From: Nitrogeniibacter aestuarii | GTDB lineage: Bacteria; Pseudomonadota; Gammaproteobacteria; Burkholderiales; Rhodocyclaceae | Assembly: GCF_017309585.1 (NCBI RefSeq) | Contig: NZ_CP071321.1 | Span: 4,236,001-4,300,000 of the forward strand | Direction: 5' to 3' | Length of the DNA: 64,000 bases | In this document: positions 50,280-58,887 of the stretch, piece by piece | Layout: every line of letters begins with the position of its first letter | Position numbering within the stretch: the first letter of the stretch is position 1 | Notes under the pieces: generated by a model | What the model was told of the DNA's origin: nothing | What the model saw: the letters and a program-made list of their open reading frames with translations, nothing else | Database searches by the model: none | Translations under genes and position numbers: made by a program

Positions 50280-50870
50280 TCATGGCATATATATTTCGTC
50301 GTAGAAGCCGCTGACCTGCAGTTTGATGGTCACCATCTGGTTGCCGTTGTTCTTCCAGTACCAGCCGTGATGGCCGTCGAACGGCGCGCGAAAGGTGCCA
50401 CGCCCACCCGTGAGCGCATCTTCGATCCAGTAGCTGGTGAAGTCGTCCTCGGCCGCATCGGCCGCATTGCCGTGCATGTCCACATGCACCGGCCCACCCT
50501 CGGCGGACCAGTCGAACACGAAGCTCTGGCCGGTTTTCATCACCGCCTTGATCTCGAGTCCCTGCCCCGGCATGAGTGGCAGGGTGAGGGTTTTCGACTG
50601 CAGCGCGGTGTCGGCGCGCGCCACCGTCTCGGCGGTCACGGTCTGGCTCGCCACCTCGGCCTCGTGCAATGCACCAAGCCCCATCTTGCGCCCCAGCCCC
50701 GTCGGGTCGATACCGTACTCCGCCGGCAGCACGGCCAGCACCAGAACGACGGCGGCAATCACGATGGCCAGCAGTGTCGCCTTCACAAGGCTTCGCGAAC
50801 TGGGCAGCCCCTCCGGGTCGAGGTCACCGATATCGTGCAATGGCGTGTGGTGCTTGGTCGTGTCGGTCAT
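50280..50870 (-). CDS. transmembrane anchor protein (HupE-linked)
   Basis: 196 aa with one membrane helix (about 30-49, 'ATLLAIVIAAVVLVLAVLP') and a C-terminal extracytoplasmic beta-rich domain ('GQSFVFDWSAEGGPVHVDMHG', 'FRAPFDGHHGWYWKNNG'). The 'HHGWYW' motif is striking. It matches the uncharacterised 'transmembrane anchor protein' type seen next to HupE/UreJ proteins. Three bases separate the HupE stop from this start, so the pair is an operon; a metal-related role is inferred only from that. Confidence 0.8.
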   Translation of the reverse strand: MTDTTKHHTPLHDIGDLDPEGLPSSRSLVKATLLAIVIAAVVLVLAVLPAEYGIDPTGLGRKMGLGALHEAEVASQTVTAETVARADTALQSKTLTLPLMPGQGLEIKAVMKTGQSFVFDWSAEGGPVHVDMHGNAADAAEDDFTSYWIEDALTGGRGTFRAPFDGHHGWYWKNNGNQMVTIKLQVSGFYDEIYMP

Positions 50871-50873
50871 GTC

Positions 50874-51575
50874 TCAACTCTCGATCAGGTAGCCGGTGAG
50901 CTGATAGCCCACCAGCACAAAGCCCGCCACCATGAGCAGCACGTTGGCGCCAAAGGCCTGGCGGGCAAAGGCGTGGCTGCGGCGCCAGGCGTCCATGGCA
51001 ATCAGGATCGCCCCCAGCGCAAGGATCTGGCCAATCTCCACGCCCACGTTGAAGGCGATGATGTTGGCCACCAGCCCCTCCTCGGGCAGGGCGAAATCCT
51101 GCAGCTTGGTCGCCAGACCGAAGCCGTGGAACAGCCCGAAGACCAGCACCGCGGCACGGGTGTCGGGCTGCACGCCGAACCAGACCTTGAAGGCCCCCAG
51201 ATTGTCGAGCGCCTTGTACACCACCGACAGGCCGATGATCGCGTCCACGAGGTAGGGATTGACGTGGGTGCCGCTGAGGACCCCGTACAGCAGCGTCACG
51301 CTGTGGCCGACGGCAAACAAGCTCACATAGAGCCCCACGTCTTTCATGCGGTAGAGAAAGAAAATGACCCCGACCAGGAACAACAGATGGTCGTAGCCGG
51401 TGGCCATGTGCTTTGCCCCCAGGTAGATGAAGGGCAACAGCTGTGTCCCGCTGCTTTGCTGCATGAACTGGGCATCGCCTTCGGCCACCCCATGCGCCAG
51501 CGCCCCCGCTGCGAACAGCGAGAGCAGCATGGGCAACATGATCGGGCCGGCAACGCGAGAAAAGGAGAAACGCAT
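50874..51575 (-). CDS. HupE/UreJ family membrane protein
   Basis: 233 aa; the ATG follows AAAAGGAGAAACGC. A cleavable N-terminal segment (about 1-25) and six helices. Family motifs: 'MATGYDHLLFLVGVIFFLY', 'FAVGHSVTLLYG' and 'GLFHGFGLATKLQD', with the conserved His residues that in HupE/UreJ bind Ni2+ for hydrogenase or urease maturation. No hydrogenase or urease gene is in the window, so the ion handled is uncertain. Confidence 0.9.
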   Translation of the reverse strand: MRFSFSRVAGPIMLPMLLSLFAAGALAHGVAEGDAQFMQQSSGTQLLPFIYLGAKHMATGYDHLLFLVGVIFFLYRMKDVGLYVSLFAVGHSVTLLYGVLSGTHVNPYLVDAIIGLSVVYKALDNLGAFKVWFGVQPDTRAAVLVFGLFHGFGLATKLQDFALPEEGLVANIIAFNVGVEIGQILALGAILIAMDAWRRSHAFARQAFGANVLLMVAGFVLVGYQLTGYLIES

Positions 51576-51696
51576 GGGGTCAGGCTTGGCGACTCAGGTG
51601 GCGGCTAGGCTAGCACACTGACACTTTCGGACGAGTGGCAGTAAGCATTGGTTCCCACGGGCGGTCTCATTCAGGTCTCCCCTGAATTCGAGTGCC

Positions 51697-52644
51697 ATGC
51701 TGATACGCCGACCTGCCGATATCGCGCCCTCCGAGATCACGCCCCAAACGGTGTTTGAATCCCGCCGCCGCTTTCTTGCGCACGGCGGCGCGCTGCTGGC
51801 CGGTGCCACCCTGGGTCTGCCGGCCCATGCAGCCAACGCGCCTGACACGACCCCATTGACGCCGCTCGCGGCCAGTCGCTTTTCCACCAACGAGACACCG
51901 ACCCCGCTTAAGCAACTGCTCGAGTACAACAATTTCTACGAATTCGGCTCCTCGAAAGGCGATCCGTCGCTCTACGCCCACAAACTGCCGATCCGCCCCT
52001 GGGCGATCACCATCGACGGCCTGGTGCGCACGCCCGTCACGCTCGACATCGACCGCCTGCTCAAGCTGGCCGCGCTCGAAGAGCGGATCTACCGCCTGCG
52101 CTGCGTCGAGGCCTGGTCCATGGTCGTGCCCTGGGTGGGCTATCCCCTCTCGACCTTGCTCAAGCACGTCGAGCCGCTGGGCTCGGCCAAATACGTGCGC
52201 TTCGAGAGCTACTACGATCCCGAGGTGATCACGCCGCATTTCTTCGGCTTTCTGGAGTTTCCCTACGTCGAGGGGCTGCGCCTGGACGAGGCCATGCATC
52301 CGCTGACACTGCTCGGCCTCGGGCTGTACGGCGAAACCTTGCCCCGTCAGAACGGCGCTCCGGTGCGCATCGTGGTGCCGTGGAAGTACGGCTTCAAGAG
52401 TGCCAAGTCGATCGTGCGCATCACCTTCACCGAAGATCAGCCGCTCACCAGCTGGCCCAAGGCCGATCACAAGGCCTACGGTTTCTTCGCCAATGTGAAT
52501 CCGCAGCTGCAGCATCCACAGTGGGACCAAAGCCGGGAACGGCGTATCGGCGAGCTTTTCAAGCGCGACACCCTGCCCTTCAACGGATATGCCGAACAGG
52601 TTTCCAGCCTCTATGCCGGCATGGATCTGCAACGTGCATTCTGA
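51697..52644 (+). CDS. msrP: protein-methionine-sulfoxide reductase catalytic subunit (YedY/MsrP)
   Basis: 315 aa molybdopterin enzyme that reduces oxidised Met in periplasmic proteins. The Tat signal is 'SRRRFLAHGG' (22-31) with a hydrophobic core ending 'AHA'. The Mo-ligating Cys136 lies in 'YRLRCVEAWSM', and 'PWKYGFKSAKSIV' is the late cofactor-binding segment. It is normally followed by msrQ, a heme membrane protein that supplies electrons. Here the next gene is unrelated, so the electron donor is elsewhere or different. Confidence 0.95.
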   Translation: MLIRRPADIAPSEITPQTVFESRRRFLAHGGALLAGATLGLPAHAANAPDTTPLTPLAASRFSTNETPTPLKQLLEYNNFYEFGSSKGDPSLYAHKLPIRPWAITIDGLVRTPVTLDIDRLLKLAALEERIYRLRCVEAWSMVVPWVGYPLSTLLKHVEPLGSAKYVRFESYYDPEVITPHFFGFLEFPYVEGLRLDEAMHPLTLLGLGLYGETLPRQNGAPVRIVVPWKYGFKSAKSIVRITFTEDQPLTSWPKADHKAYGFFANVNPQLQHPQWDQSRERRIGELFKRDTLPFNGYAEQVSSLYAGMDLQRAF

Positions 52645-52730
52645 AAAAAACAAACGTCATATCAGCCACTTGCAAACACAAAAAGCGTGACAAAAGGCCG
52701 ACCGCTCGTCAGGGAAATCTGGAGAAACGC

Positions 52731-52758
52731 TAGACACAAGGCGTAGAAAGCCTATAGT
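52731..52758 (+). promoter_or_regulatory. sigma70 promoter of the HExxH protein
   Basis: TAGACA (52731-52736) and TATAGT (52753-52758), each 5 of 6 matches to consensus, are separated by 16 bp. The leader to the ATG is about 100 nt. Confidence 0.6.
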
Positions 52759-52863
52759 GAAATCGACATTTGTTGCAGCGCAACAAACCCCGAGAGAGGC
52801 GGCCCACAGAAGGCCGAGTCAGGGAAGGGAGCAAAAACATGTCAGCCCACAGGGAGTATTGCC

Positions 52864-53328
52864 ATGGATACCCAACTCGTCGCCTATTTGCTCAGCGCCG
52901 CCGTCAAGGTCTCGGGCCTGCCGCCCGTCCCCGTCGAGTCGCTGCCTGAGTTCATCCCCATGCCCGGCAGCATGCTCAAGGCCGAAGCCTGCAAGGAAAA
53001 GGTCGCCAACTGCCGCGGCATCGTGGCTTTGTTCGACATGGAGCGCAATCGCGTGCTCTATCGGGACGACCTGGACGTGGACGACCCGTCCGATAACTCC
53101 TTCCTGGTGCACGAACTGGTTCATGTGCTGCAGTACGCCCAGGGGGGCGATGCCATTTACAAGGACTGTCCGTCCCTCGTGCAGACCGAACGCGCCGCCT
53201 ACGCCGCCCAGAACATGTATCTGCACGCCCAGGGTCAGTTGCTGCGCGTCGGGCGTATCATGCAATTCGCACGCTGCGCACCGCCCCCGGGCACGACCGC
53301 AGCGGCTCACGAACCCATGACGCACTAG
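52864..53328 (+). CDS. small HExxH (gluzincin-like) putative metalloprotease
   Basis: 154 aa; the ATG follows GGAGTATTGCC. The motif 'LVHELVHVLQ' gives zinc ligands His83 and His87 with catalytic Glu84. Glu109 in 'VQTERAAYAAQ', 22 residues on, is a fitting third ligand, as in gluzincins. Four Cys (43, 50, 102, 138) could form disulfides, but no cleavable signal peptide is clear. I recognise no named family; protease activity is inferred from the ligand set. It has its own promoter and is not coupled to msrP. Confidence 0.72.
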   Translation: MDTQLVAYLLSAAVKVSGLPPVPVESLPEFIPMPGSMLKAEACKEKVANCRGIVALFDMERNRVLYRDDLDVDDPSDNSFLVHELVHVLQYAQGGDAIYKDCPSLVQTERAAYAAQNMYLHAQGQLLRVGRIMQFARCAPPPGTTAAAHEPMTH

Positions 53329-53358
53329 GCGCGCGACCGCGGGCCTGAGAGAGGCCCG

Positions 53359-53736
53359 ATGCCCGCCCCACTCCCCGACCATGTCCAGCACGCCATCGAA
53401 CTGTTCTCGCCGCTGGGCATCATCCGCACCAAGCGGATGTTCGGGGGCTGGGGGTTCTACGTGGACGACCTGTTCTTTGCGCTGATCGCGCAAGACACCC
53501 TGTATCTGAAAGCCGATCCGCAGAGCGCGCCGCAGTTCGAAGCGGCCGGTGGCGAACCCTTCACCTATGAGCGCGAAGGCAAGCCCTTCACGCTCGGCTA
53601 CTGGACACCGCCCGACAGCGCACTGGACAGCCCCGCCGCCATGGCGCCGTGGGCGCGTCTGGGCATTGATTGCGCGCTGCGCCACCGCAAGACCAAACCG
53701 GCCAGAAAGCCACGGCGCGGCGCCCCGGGCGCCTGA
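53359..53736 (+). CDS. TfoX/Sxy N-terminal domain protein
   Basis: 125 aa; GAGG lies 8 bp before the ATG. A TfoX_N domain: 'VQHAIELFSPLGIIRTKRMFGGWGFYVDDLFFALI' in outline, then 'LYLKADPQSAPQFEAAG' and 'GYWTPPDSALD'. Full-length TfoX/Sxy regulates competence genes through CRP-S promoters, but many short TfoX_N proteins like this lack the C-terminal domain and have unknown roles. The tail is Arg/Lys/Ala-rich. It lies 30 bp after the HExxH gene. Confidence 0.88.
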   Translation: MPAPLPDHVQHAIELFSPLGIIRTKRMFGGWGFYVDDLFFALIAQDTLYLKADPQSAPQFEAAGGEPFTYEREGKPFTLGYWTPPDSALDSPAAMAPWARLGIDCALRHRKTKPARKPRRGAPGA

Positions 53737-53762
53737 ATGATGTCCGCGGTGTCAGCAGCTGA

Positions 53763-54245
53763 TCAATTCACCTCTTCGGTCCGCTTGTCCAGATAGGCCT
53801 TGATCGCCCAGACCGCCTCCTGGGTAAAGACGGTCTCGTAGCCAGGCATGGTGACCCGGCCTTCACTGTTTTTCTTGCCGTTGAGCACCACGTCGCGGAA
53901 GTATTCGTCGCTGTCATTCAGACATGAGGCCTTGCTGTCAGCAGACATGCCGGCACAGTCGGACGTGAGCCTGAGCAGGTCGGGTGCCATGCCACCGGAC
54001 ACGGCATTGAGGCCGTGACACGCCGCGCAGTTGTGCTTGTAGCCCTCGGCGCCGATCTCGATGGCCTTTTCATTGCCACGATAGGGATCGGCATCGAGCC
54101 ACTCGCTACCGAGCTGTGTCAGTGCGTGCGTATCCACCGGGTGCGGGGTGACATCCCCGTGGGCATGGACAACCGCCGCCGACAGCGTCAGCAAGAGGGA
54201 TGCGGAAAAAAGACGAGCGCGACGGCCCGCGTCAGACAAGGACAT
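53763..54245 (-). CDS. pedF: cytochrome c-550 PedF
   Basis: 160 aa from the ATG at 54245, preceded by CGGGAGAATCCC; a TTG at 54269 is less likely. A Sec signal peptide ends near 'VHA' (residue 28). The heme site is 'CAACH' (73-77), with Met133 in 'VTMPGY' as probable distal ligand; Cys97 and Cys108 may form a disulfide. The 'DVTPHPVDT' start and 'YRGNEKAIEIGAEGY' block match PedF, the electron acceptor of PQQ-dependent alcohol dehydrogenases. No such dehydrogenase is in the window. Confidence 0.9.
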   Translation of the reverse strand: MSLSDAGRRARLFSASLLLTLSAAVVHAHGDVTPHPVDTHALTQLGSEWLDADPYRGNEKAIEIGAEGYKHNCAACHGLNAVSGGMAPDLLRLTSDCAGMSADSKASCLNDSDEYFRDVVLNGKKNSEGRVTMPGYETVFTQEAVWAIKAYLDKRTEEVN

Positions 54246-54387
54246 GGGATTCTCCCGGGTCAGTGACAAGCCCAGCGGCGCGGCGCGCAGAACCTGGCGG
54301 TGTATGGATGTTTCACCACGCGACCCCGGCGACGACCGCAGTCGCCCCGGAACCTCTCCCTCCGCCGGCCGGGCCGACGACTGTCCG

Positions 54388-54684
54388 CTACTTCATGCCG
54401 TGCTGACTCAGCCAGTCGGAGAACGATTCGTCCGCCGCCTGATCCTTGAGCCGCTCCACGTTGAGCAGCATGTTCTCCACCATGGTGTGGGCGGCAATCG
54501 CCGTCATCACTTCCAGGCGTGATTCGATATCGAGCCCCTGATCCGCCAGCACTTCATTGACTTCGCAGAAGTGACTGGCCATCAACTGACGCGCATCCTG
54601 CTCGTCGATGGAGAGCAGACCGAAATCGAGCGGATCTTCCCGCTCGATGTCTTCCATGAGGTGTTCTACGCTCTGAGGGGTCAT
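54388..54684 (-). CDS. hypothetical small acidic protein
   Basis: 98 aa; the ATG follows CAAGGAGCCGCGC. Almost entirely helical and acidic ('LMEDIEREDPLDFGLLSIDEQDARQLM' in outline), with no membrane segment, signal peptide or recognised family. It sits in the gap between pedF and the DUF2314 gene with 143 bp between it and the latter; the two are on the same strand. Confidence 0.65.
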   Translation of the reverse strand: MTPQSVEHLMEDIEREDPLDFGLLSIDEQDARQLMASHFCEVNEVLADQGLDIESRLEVMTAIAAHTMVENMLLNVERLKDQAADESFSDWLSQHGMK

Positions 54685-54827
54685 GCGCGGCTCCTTGCGA
54701 AGTGGGCTCTCGCCCCCCTTGCATCAAGGATGCACCAACACCCTCGAGGAAAAGGGGTTTAAGGCATTGGACCACAGCCACGCAAAAAATTCCCGCCTGG
54801 GGCTGATAAATAGCGGTCCGGACCGCA

Positions 54828-56189
54828 TCAGCGCTGTGACGCTTGCCGCTGCAGCACCTCGTTGGTTTCGCCGCCGTCGACACTGCCGTCGGCCCGGTAG
54901 TGCATGAAATCGAAAACCTCGCCCTGATCGACCGTGACGGTCTGCCCGGTCTTGAGGTTGTCCACAAAGCGCGGATCGCTGAGCAGCATGCCGGTCATCT
55001 TGTCATCCACCCACTGCATGACCTCAACCCACATCCATTCATTGCCGTCCGCATGTGTGAAGGGCGCCTTGACCAGAAAGCGCTCGCCCGGTGGCAAGCC
55101 TTTCTGGACCAAGGGCCTGAATGACGACAGACGCGCCCTGGCACGCTCGCTCGCCGCGATCAGTTCGTCGTCGCCGTGATCCCCCATGATGACCTGGTCC
55201 TCGGGCTTGCCGAAGAAGGCCGTTGAAAACGCGCGCTGGGCAACACGGGGCTCCTGATCCTGTGTGGCGGAAAAGGTCATCGCCGCGAGCGCGTTCTGCG
55301 GGTCACCATCGTCACGGCGCGCTTCACGCAACCAGATGCGCGCCTTGCCGGCCCCGTCGGACTGGATCTCTTCGAGCAAGACCTCGCGCACCCGGTCGTG
55401 CTTCAGCCCACGGGCGTCCAGCACGATCGCGCCCGCCGCGTCGGGGCGCGCACCCTCGACCAGCCGCTGGGCAAGCCCGTTGAGCGCATGGCCCAGCGGT
55501 CGGGTCAGTGACGAGGCCGTCTCCTCAAGCACCAGATCGGGTAGCCCGAATTTCTCCATCCCCAGTGAAATGGCGCGAAAGCTGTCATCGCTCTGATAGG
55601 CATGAATGGTGGTCTGGCGGATCACATCGGGGATGTCGCCCTGCCAGCTGTCGATGCGTTGCTCTTTCCAGGCGGCGGGACTGAAGGCCTCGCGGGTGGC
55701 CTCGTCCCAGATCACCACGCGCCCCTGAGCGGCCAGCGCCGCCGCGAGCGTTTGCGCCCGGCGCAGCGCCGAATCCGCTTCACCGGCCGGATGCACGAAC
55801 AGCATCACCAGGGCCGATGGCGCCTGCTGGAGCGCTTCGCCCTGCTCGCGTGTGAGCCCGCGCCCGAAATAGCGCAGGAAGTTCATGTCCGGCGGTGCAA
55901 ACCGGGTGGCCAGATCCTCCCGGATGTAATCGAAGCGCACCGCCGCCGGTGCTTCGGCCGATTCGGGAATGTCATCGACAACCGTCACGCCGGGGAACGC
56001 CGACGCAACAAGCTGCCGGGCGGCTGCAACCGGGTCAGACTCAGGGGCGTCCAGGTGATACAGCGCAATCACGAAGCCCACGCGCCCGGGCGACCATGCC
56101 GAACCGGGAAGCGGCTCGCCCGGCGCCGATGCCGTCACCGTTGAAAAAACGCAGACGAAGGCGATGAACAGCGACTTCAGGACCGGCAC
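54828..56189 (-). CDS. exported protein with C-terminal DUF2314 domain
   Basis: 453 aa from the GTG at 56189, preceded by GAGGTGTCCT; the frame is open to 56234. A signal peptide (about 1-24) precedes a long region of about 330 residues with no family I know ('GFVIALYHLDAPESDPVAAARQL', 'PSALVMLFVHPAGE'). The last 90 residues form DUF2314: 'RFLVKAPFTHADGNEWMWVEV' and 'DPRFVDNLKTGQTVTVD'. DUF2314 is common in small stand-alone proteins; its fusion to a large exported domain is unusual. Function is unknown. Confidence 0.8.
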   Translation of the reverse strand: MPVLKSLFIAFVCVFSTVTASAPGEPLPGSAWSPGRVGFVIALYHLDAPESDPVAAARQLVASAFPGVTVVDDIPESAEAPAAVRFDYIREDLATRFAPPDMNFLRYFGRGLTREQGEALQQAPSALVMLFVHPAGEADSALRRAQTLAAALAAQGRVVIWDEATREAFSPAAWKEQRIDSWQGDIPDVIRQTTIHAYQSDDSFRAISLGMEKFGLPDLVLEETASSLTRPLGHALNGLAQRLVEGARPDAAGAIVLDARGLKHDRVREVLLEEIQSDGAGKARIWLREARRDDGDPQNALAAMTFSATQDQEPRVAQRAFSTAFFGKPEDQVIMGDHGDDELIAASERARARLSSFRPLVQKGLPPGERFLVKAPFTHADGNEWMWVEVMQWVDDKMTGMLLSDPRFVDNLKTGQTVTVDQGEVFDFMHYRADGSVDGGETNEVLQRQASQR

Positions 56190-56260
56190 AGGACACCTCG
56201 AACGGGAAACGGAACCCGCCCATTGAAATGGCATGGACGGCGCCGGTCAAGGCGCGCATG

Positions 56261-57199
56261 TCACGCCCGGCGCTTGCCCTTTGCCATGATGGTCACGCCG
56301 CCGATGACCAGCGCGGCCCCGGTAAGCTGTGCCACCCCCATGGGCTCCGTCAGCAACACCCAGCCAAAGGCCAGGGTGATGATGGGGCCGAAGCTGCCCA
56401 TGAGCGCCACCGGCCCCGCACCGATCCGGCGGATGGCCTCTGACAGACACCACACCGGCATGACCAGACAGAACAGCCCCATCGCCAGGGCGTACAGGTG
56501 CACCTCGAGCGGCTGATCGAGCGCCGCGAGCGGACGCATGAGGATGAATTGCCCGATGGCGAGCACCGCAGCAAAGATCGAACCGCCCGCGGTCACCCGC
56601 GATGTCCCGAGCCGCCCCACCACCTGACCATTGAGCATCAGGTACAGCGCATACGAGACCGCCGAGCCGAAAACCAGCGCACTGCCGAGCACGATGGCGT
56701 CGGTATTCCCCGCCACCGAAAAATCATGCGCAACGGCAATGGCCACCCCGAAGTAGGTCAGGATCAGGGCCGCCATCACCCGGCCGGTCAGCGGCTTGCC
56801 GAGAAACAGGGCGGAGAGCACGACGACGATGGTCGGATAGATGAACAGAATCACCCGCTCCAGCCCGGCGCTGATGTAGTCGAGACCAAGGAAGTCCAGA
56901 TAGCTCGCCAGGTAATAGCCGAGGAGCCCGAGCAGGGCGAGCCAGGCATAGTCGCGCCGATCCAGCGGTGCCTTGCCATTGCGGGTCGTGGCACGCGCAC
57001 GCCAGCCCATCACGGCGAACACCGGCAGACTGTAGGCCAGACGCAACGCGAGCAGGGTTTCGGCATCGACCCCGTGACGATAGGCGAGCTTCACGAAGAT
57101 GGCCTTGAAGGAGAACCCCACGGCCGCCAGCAACGCAAAGACCAGCCCGGCAAGCGGGAGCGTGTGGGTGTCGGCGGTGGCGGTCTGGCAGGTACTCAT
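56261..57199 (-). CDS. DMT superfamily (EamA) transporter
   Basis: 312 aa from the ATG at 57199, preceded by CAGGAGTTGCC. Ten membrane helices in two EamA repeats, starting 'LAGLVFALLAAVGFSFKAIFVKL' in outline and ending 'VLLTEPMGVAQLTGAALVIGGV'. DMT members export or import amino acids, nucleosides or metabolites. Substrate is unknown. It is divergent from the LysR gene at 57307 (107-bp intergenic), the usual arrangement for a regulated exporter. Confidence 0.9.
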   Translation of the reverse strand: MSTCQTATADTHTLPLAGLVFALLAAVGFSFKAIFVKLAYRHGVDAETLLALRLAYSLPVFAVMGWRARATTRNGKAPLDRRDYAWLALLGLLGYYLASYLDFLGLDYISAGLERVILFIYPTIVVVLSALFLGKPLTGRVMAALILTYFGVAIAVAHDFSVAGNTDAIVLGSALVFGSAVSYALYLMLNGQVVGRLGTSRVTAGGSIFAAVLAIGQFILMRPLAALDQPLEVHLYALAMGLFCLVMPVWCLSEAIRRIGAGPVALMGSFGPIITLAFGWVLLTEPMGVAQLTGAALVIGGVTIMAKGKRRA

Positions 57200-57306
57200 G
57201 GCAACTCCTGATTCGGAGCATTCATTTAGCCACCGGGCACCGCATTGCACAATTGCTATGATGCGAGCACAGTGTTCGTCAAAACCGAAAGCTCGCCATT
57301 TACCCG

Positions 57307-58206
57307 ATGCGCTACGACCTCACCGATCTCAGACTCTTCCTCGCCGTGGCGGACGCCGGCAACCTGTCACGCGGCGCGCACCAGTGCCACCTTGCCGTGT
57401 CATCGGCGAGTCACCGCATTGCCCGGCTGGAATCGGCGTTCGGCGCCACTCTACTGAACCGGCAGGCACGCGGTGTCACGCTGACCGAAGCCGGCCAGGT
57501 GTTTCGCGAGGGCGCCCGCAACACCCTGGCCCGGCTCGAACAACTGCATGCCGACCTGGCCCCGTTCGCCAGTGGCGTGCGCGGTCAGGTTTCGCTGTGG
57601 GCGAACACCAACGCCACCAACGTCTTCCTGCCTGACGACCTCGCCGACTACCTCCGTGCACACCCGCAGGTGCGTGTCACGCTCAAGGAAGCGGCCAGCC
57701 CGGACATCGTGCATGCGGTGGCCCAGGGCGAAGCGCAGATCGGCGTGGTGGCGGGCGATGTAAGCACCGGCGAACTGCATGTGCAACGCTACCGCGATGA
57801 CCACCTGGTGCTGGTGGTGCCGCCGGGCGACGCGCTGGCCTCACGGGCACGGGTGAAGTTCGCAGAGGTGGTCGATTCGCCCTTCGTGGCCCTGCACGCG
57901 GGCACGGGCATTCACAGTTTTCTCATGAACAAGGCGGCCGAACTGGGGCGGCATCTGGATGTGCGCATCCAGGTGCATGGCTTCGAGGCCGTGCTGGGCA
58001 TGGTGTCGGCCGGTGTCGGCTTCGGTCTGGTGCCGCGCTCCAGCGTCGAGCGCTCGCGCCGGCCGCATCAGGTGGTCACACTGGCACTGGCGGACGACTG
58101 GGCCCGGCGCGATCTGCGCCTGCTGGTGCGCGACCCGGCGGCGCTGTCATCACACGCGCGGGCGCTCTTCGATCGACTCGCGCAGGGGGCCGGGCCCCCG
58201 CGCTAG
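57307..58206 (+). CDS. LysR-type transcriptional regulator
   Basis: 299 aa. N-terminal winged helix 'LRLFLAVADAGNLSRGAHQC', 'LAVSSASHRIARLESAFGATLLNR', then the effector domain with 'LWANTNATNVFLPDDLADYL'. The helix-turn-helix differs from the GcvA branch. It is divergent from the EamA transporter gene and probably controls it. In the intergenic region TTGCACAATTGC (57247-57258) is a possible recognition site, but not a clear T-N11-A. Confidence 0.93.
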   Translation: MRYDLTDLRLFLAVADAGNLSRGAHQCHLAVSSASHRIARLESAFGATLLNRQARGVTLTEAGQVFREGARNTLARLEQLHADLAPFASGVRGQVSLWANTNATNVFLPDDLADYLRAHPQVRVTLKEAASPDIVHAVAQGEAQIGVVAGDVSTGELHVQRYRDDHLVLVVPPGDALASRARVKFAEVVDSPFVALHAGTGIHSFLMNKAAELGRHLDVRIQVHGFEAVLGMVSAGVGFGLVPRSSVERSRRPHQVVTLALADDWARRDLRLLVRDPAALSSHARALFDRLAQGAGPPR

Positions 58207-58283
58207 ATTTACGGCATGCTCTTGCTCGACACAGCCCCCGACGCGAGCCCCGGAGGTATGCGTGCACGCAGCACGCGCGGGCT

Positions 58284-58493
58284 TCATGTCACGCCGCGCT
58301 GCTTCCGGTATTGATCGACCGGAAGACCGCCAATCCCCCAGTCTTCGAGCTCGACCTCCTCGATGATCACGAACGTGGTCGCAGGGTCCTTGTCGAGCAC
58401 GCGCTGAAGCATTTGCGTGCTCTGGGCAATCAGTTCGGCCTTCTGCTCGGGCGTGGCGCCCTCGCGCGTGATCTGAATCTTCACGTACGGCAT
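58284..58493 (-). CDS. 4-oxalocrotonate tautomerase family protein
   Basis: 69 aa from the ATG at 58493; the frame is open upstream but the family needs Pro right after Met. 'MPYVKIQITREGATPEQKAE' holds catalytic Pro1 (after Met removal), and 'TTFVIIEEV' and 'WGIGG' follow family spacing. It could tautomerise enol-keto acids. The start overlaps a tight cluster with the SnoaL-like and GST genes. Confidence 0.9.
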   Translation of the reverse strand: MPYVKIQITREGATPEQKAELIAQSTQMLQRVLDKDPATTFVIIEEVELEDWGIGGLPVDQYRKQRGVT

Positions 58494-58494
58494 G

Positions 58495-58887
58495 TCATTC
58501 ACCCTCGGCCTGGATCTCGGTATGAAAGACCTTGGCGGCAATCCTCCAGCGGCCGTCGTCCTTCACCATGCTGAGAAAGTCGGTAAAGATGCGCGGGCCG
58601 ATGCGGCATCGCACGCGTGCCATGGCGACATGTGGTCCGGCGAACTCGATGGCATCGACGCGATCCGCTCGCGCTTCGCGACGTTGCTCCCCTGACACCC
58701 GGCCTGCCACAATCGGCAGGTACTCCGCCATCGAGCGGAACACCAGCGCGCCTTCCGGGGCCCCGAAATACCGGGCTTCCGGGTGAAAGACGCGCTCGAG
58801 AAGTGCAGCATCGCAGCGGTAGAGCCCGTCGAAGTAGTCATCCAGACAGGCCAGGACCTCGGCATAGGCATGATCGGCGCCCATCAT
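58495..58887 (-). CDS. NTF2-like (SnoaL / lumazine-binding-like) protein
   Basis: 130 aa from the ATG at 58887. Cone-shaped NTF2 fold: 'YFDGLYRCDAALLERVFHP', 'YLPIVAGR' and 'FTDFLSMVKDDGRWRIAAKVFHTE'. Members bind or isomerise small molecules; the family is often near catabolic genes. The start overlaps the GST stop by ATGA, and one base separates its stop from the tautomerase start, so the three genes form one operon. Confidence 0.88.
   Translation of the reverse strand: MMGADHAYAEVLACLDDYFDGLYRCDAALLERVFHPEARYFGAPEGALVFRSMAEYLPIVAGRVSGEQRREARADRVDAIEFAGPHVAMARVRCRIGPRIFTDFLSMVKDDGRWRIAAKVFHTEIQAEGE

Noticed and set aside
50874..51575. Part of a hydrogenase or urease maturation operon
   Set aside because: HupE/UreJ-like proteins are widespread without these enzymes, and no hydrogenase or urease gene is near.
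49251..51608. A 785-codon open frame opposite the second kinase and the HupE pair
   Set aside because: Its product has no recognisable domain and it crosses two well-supported genes.
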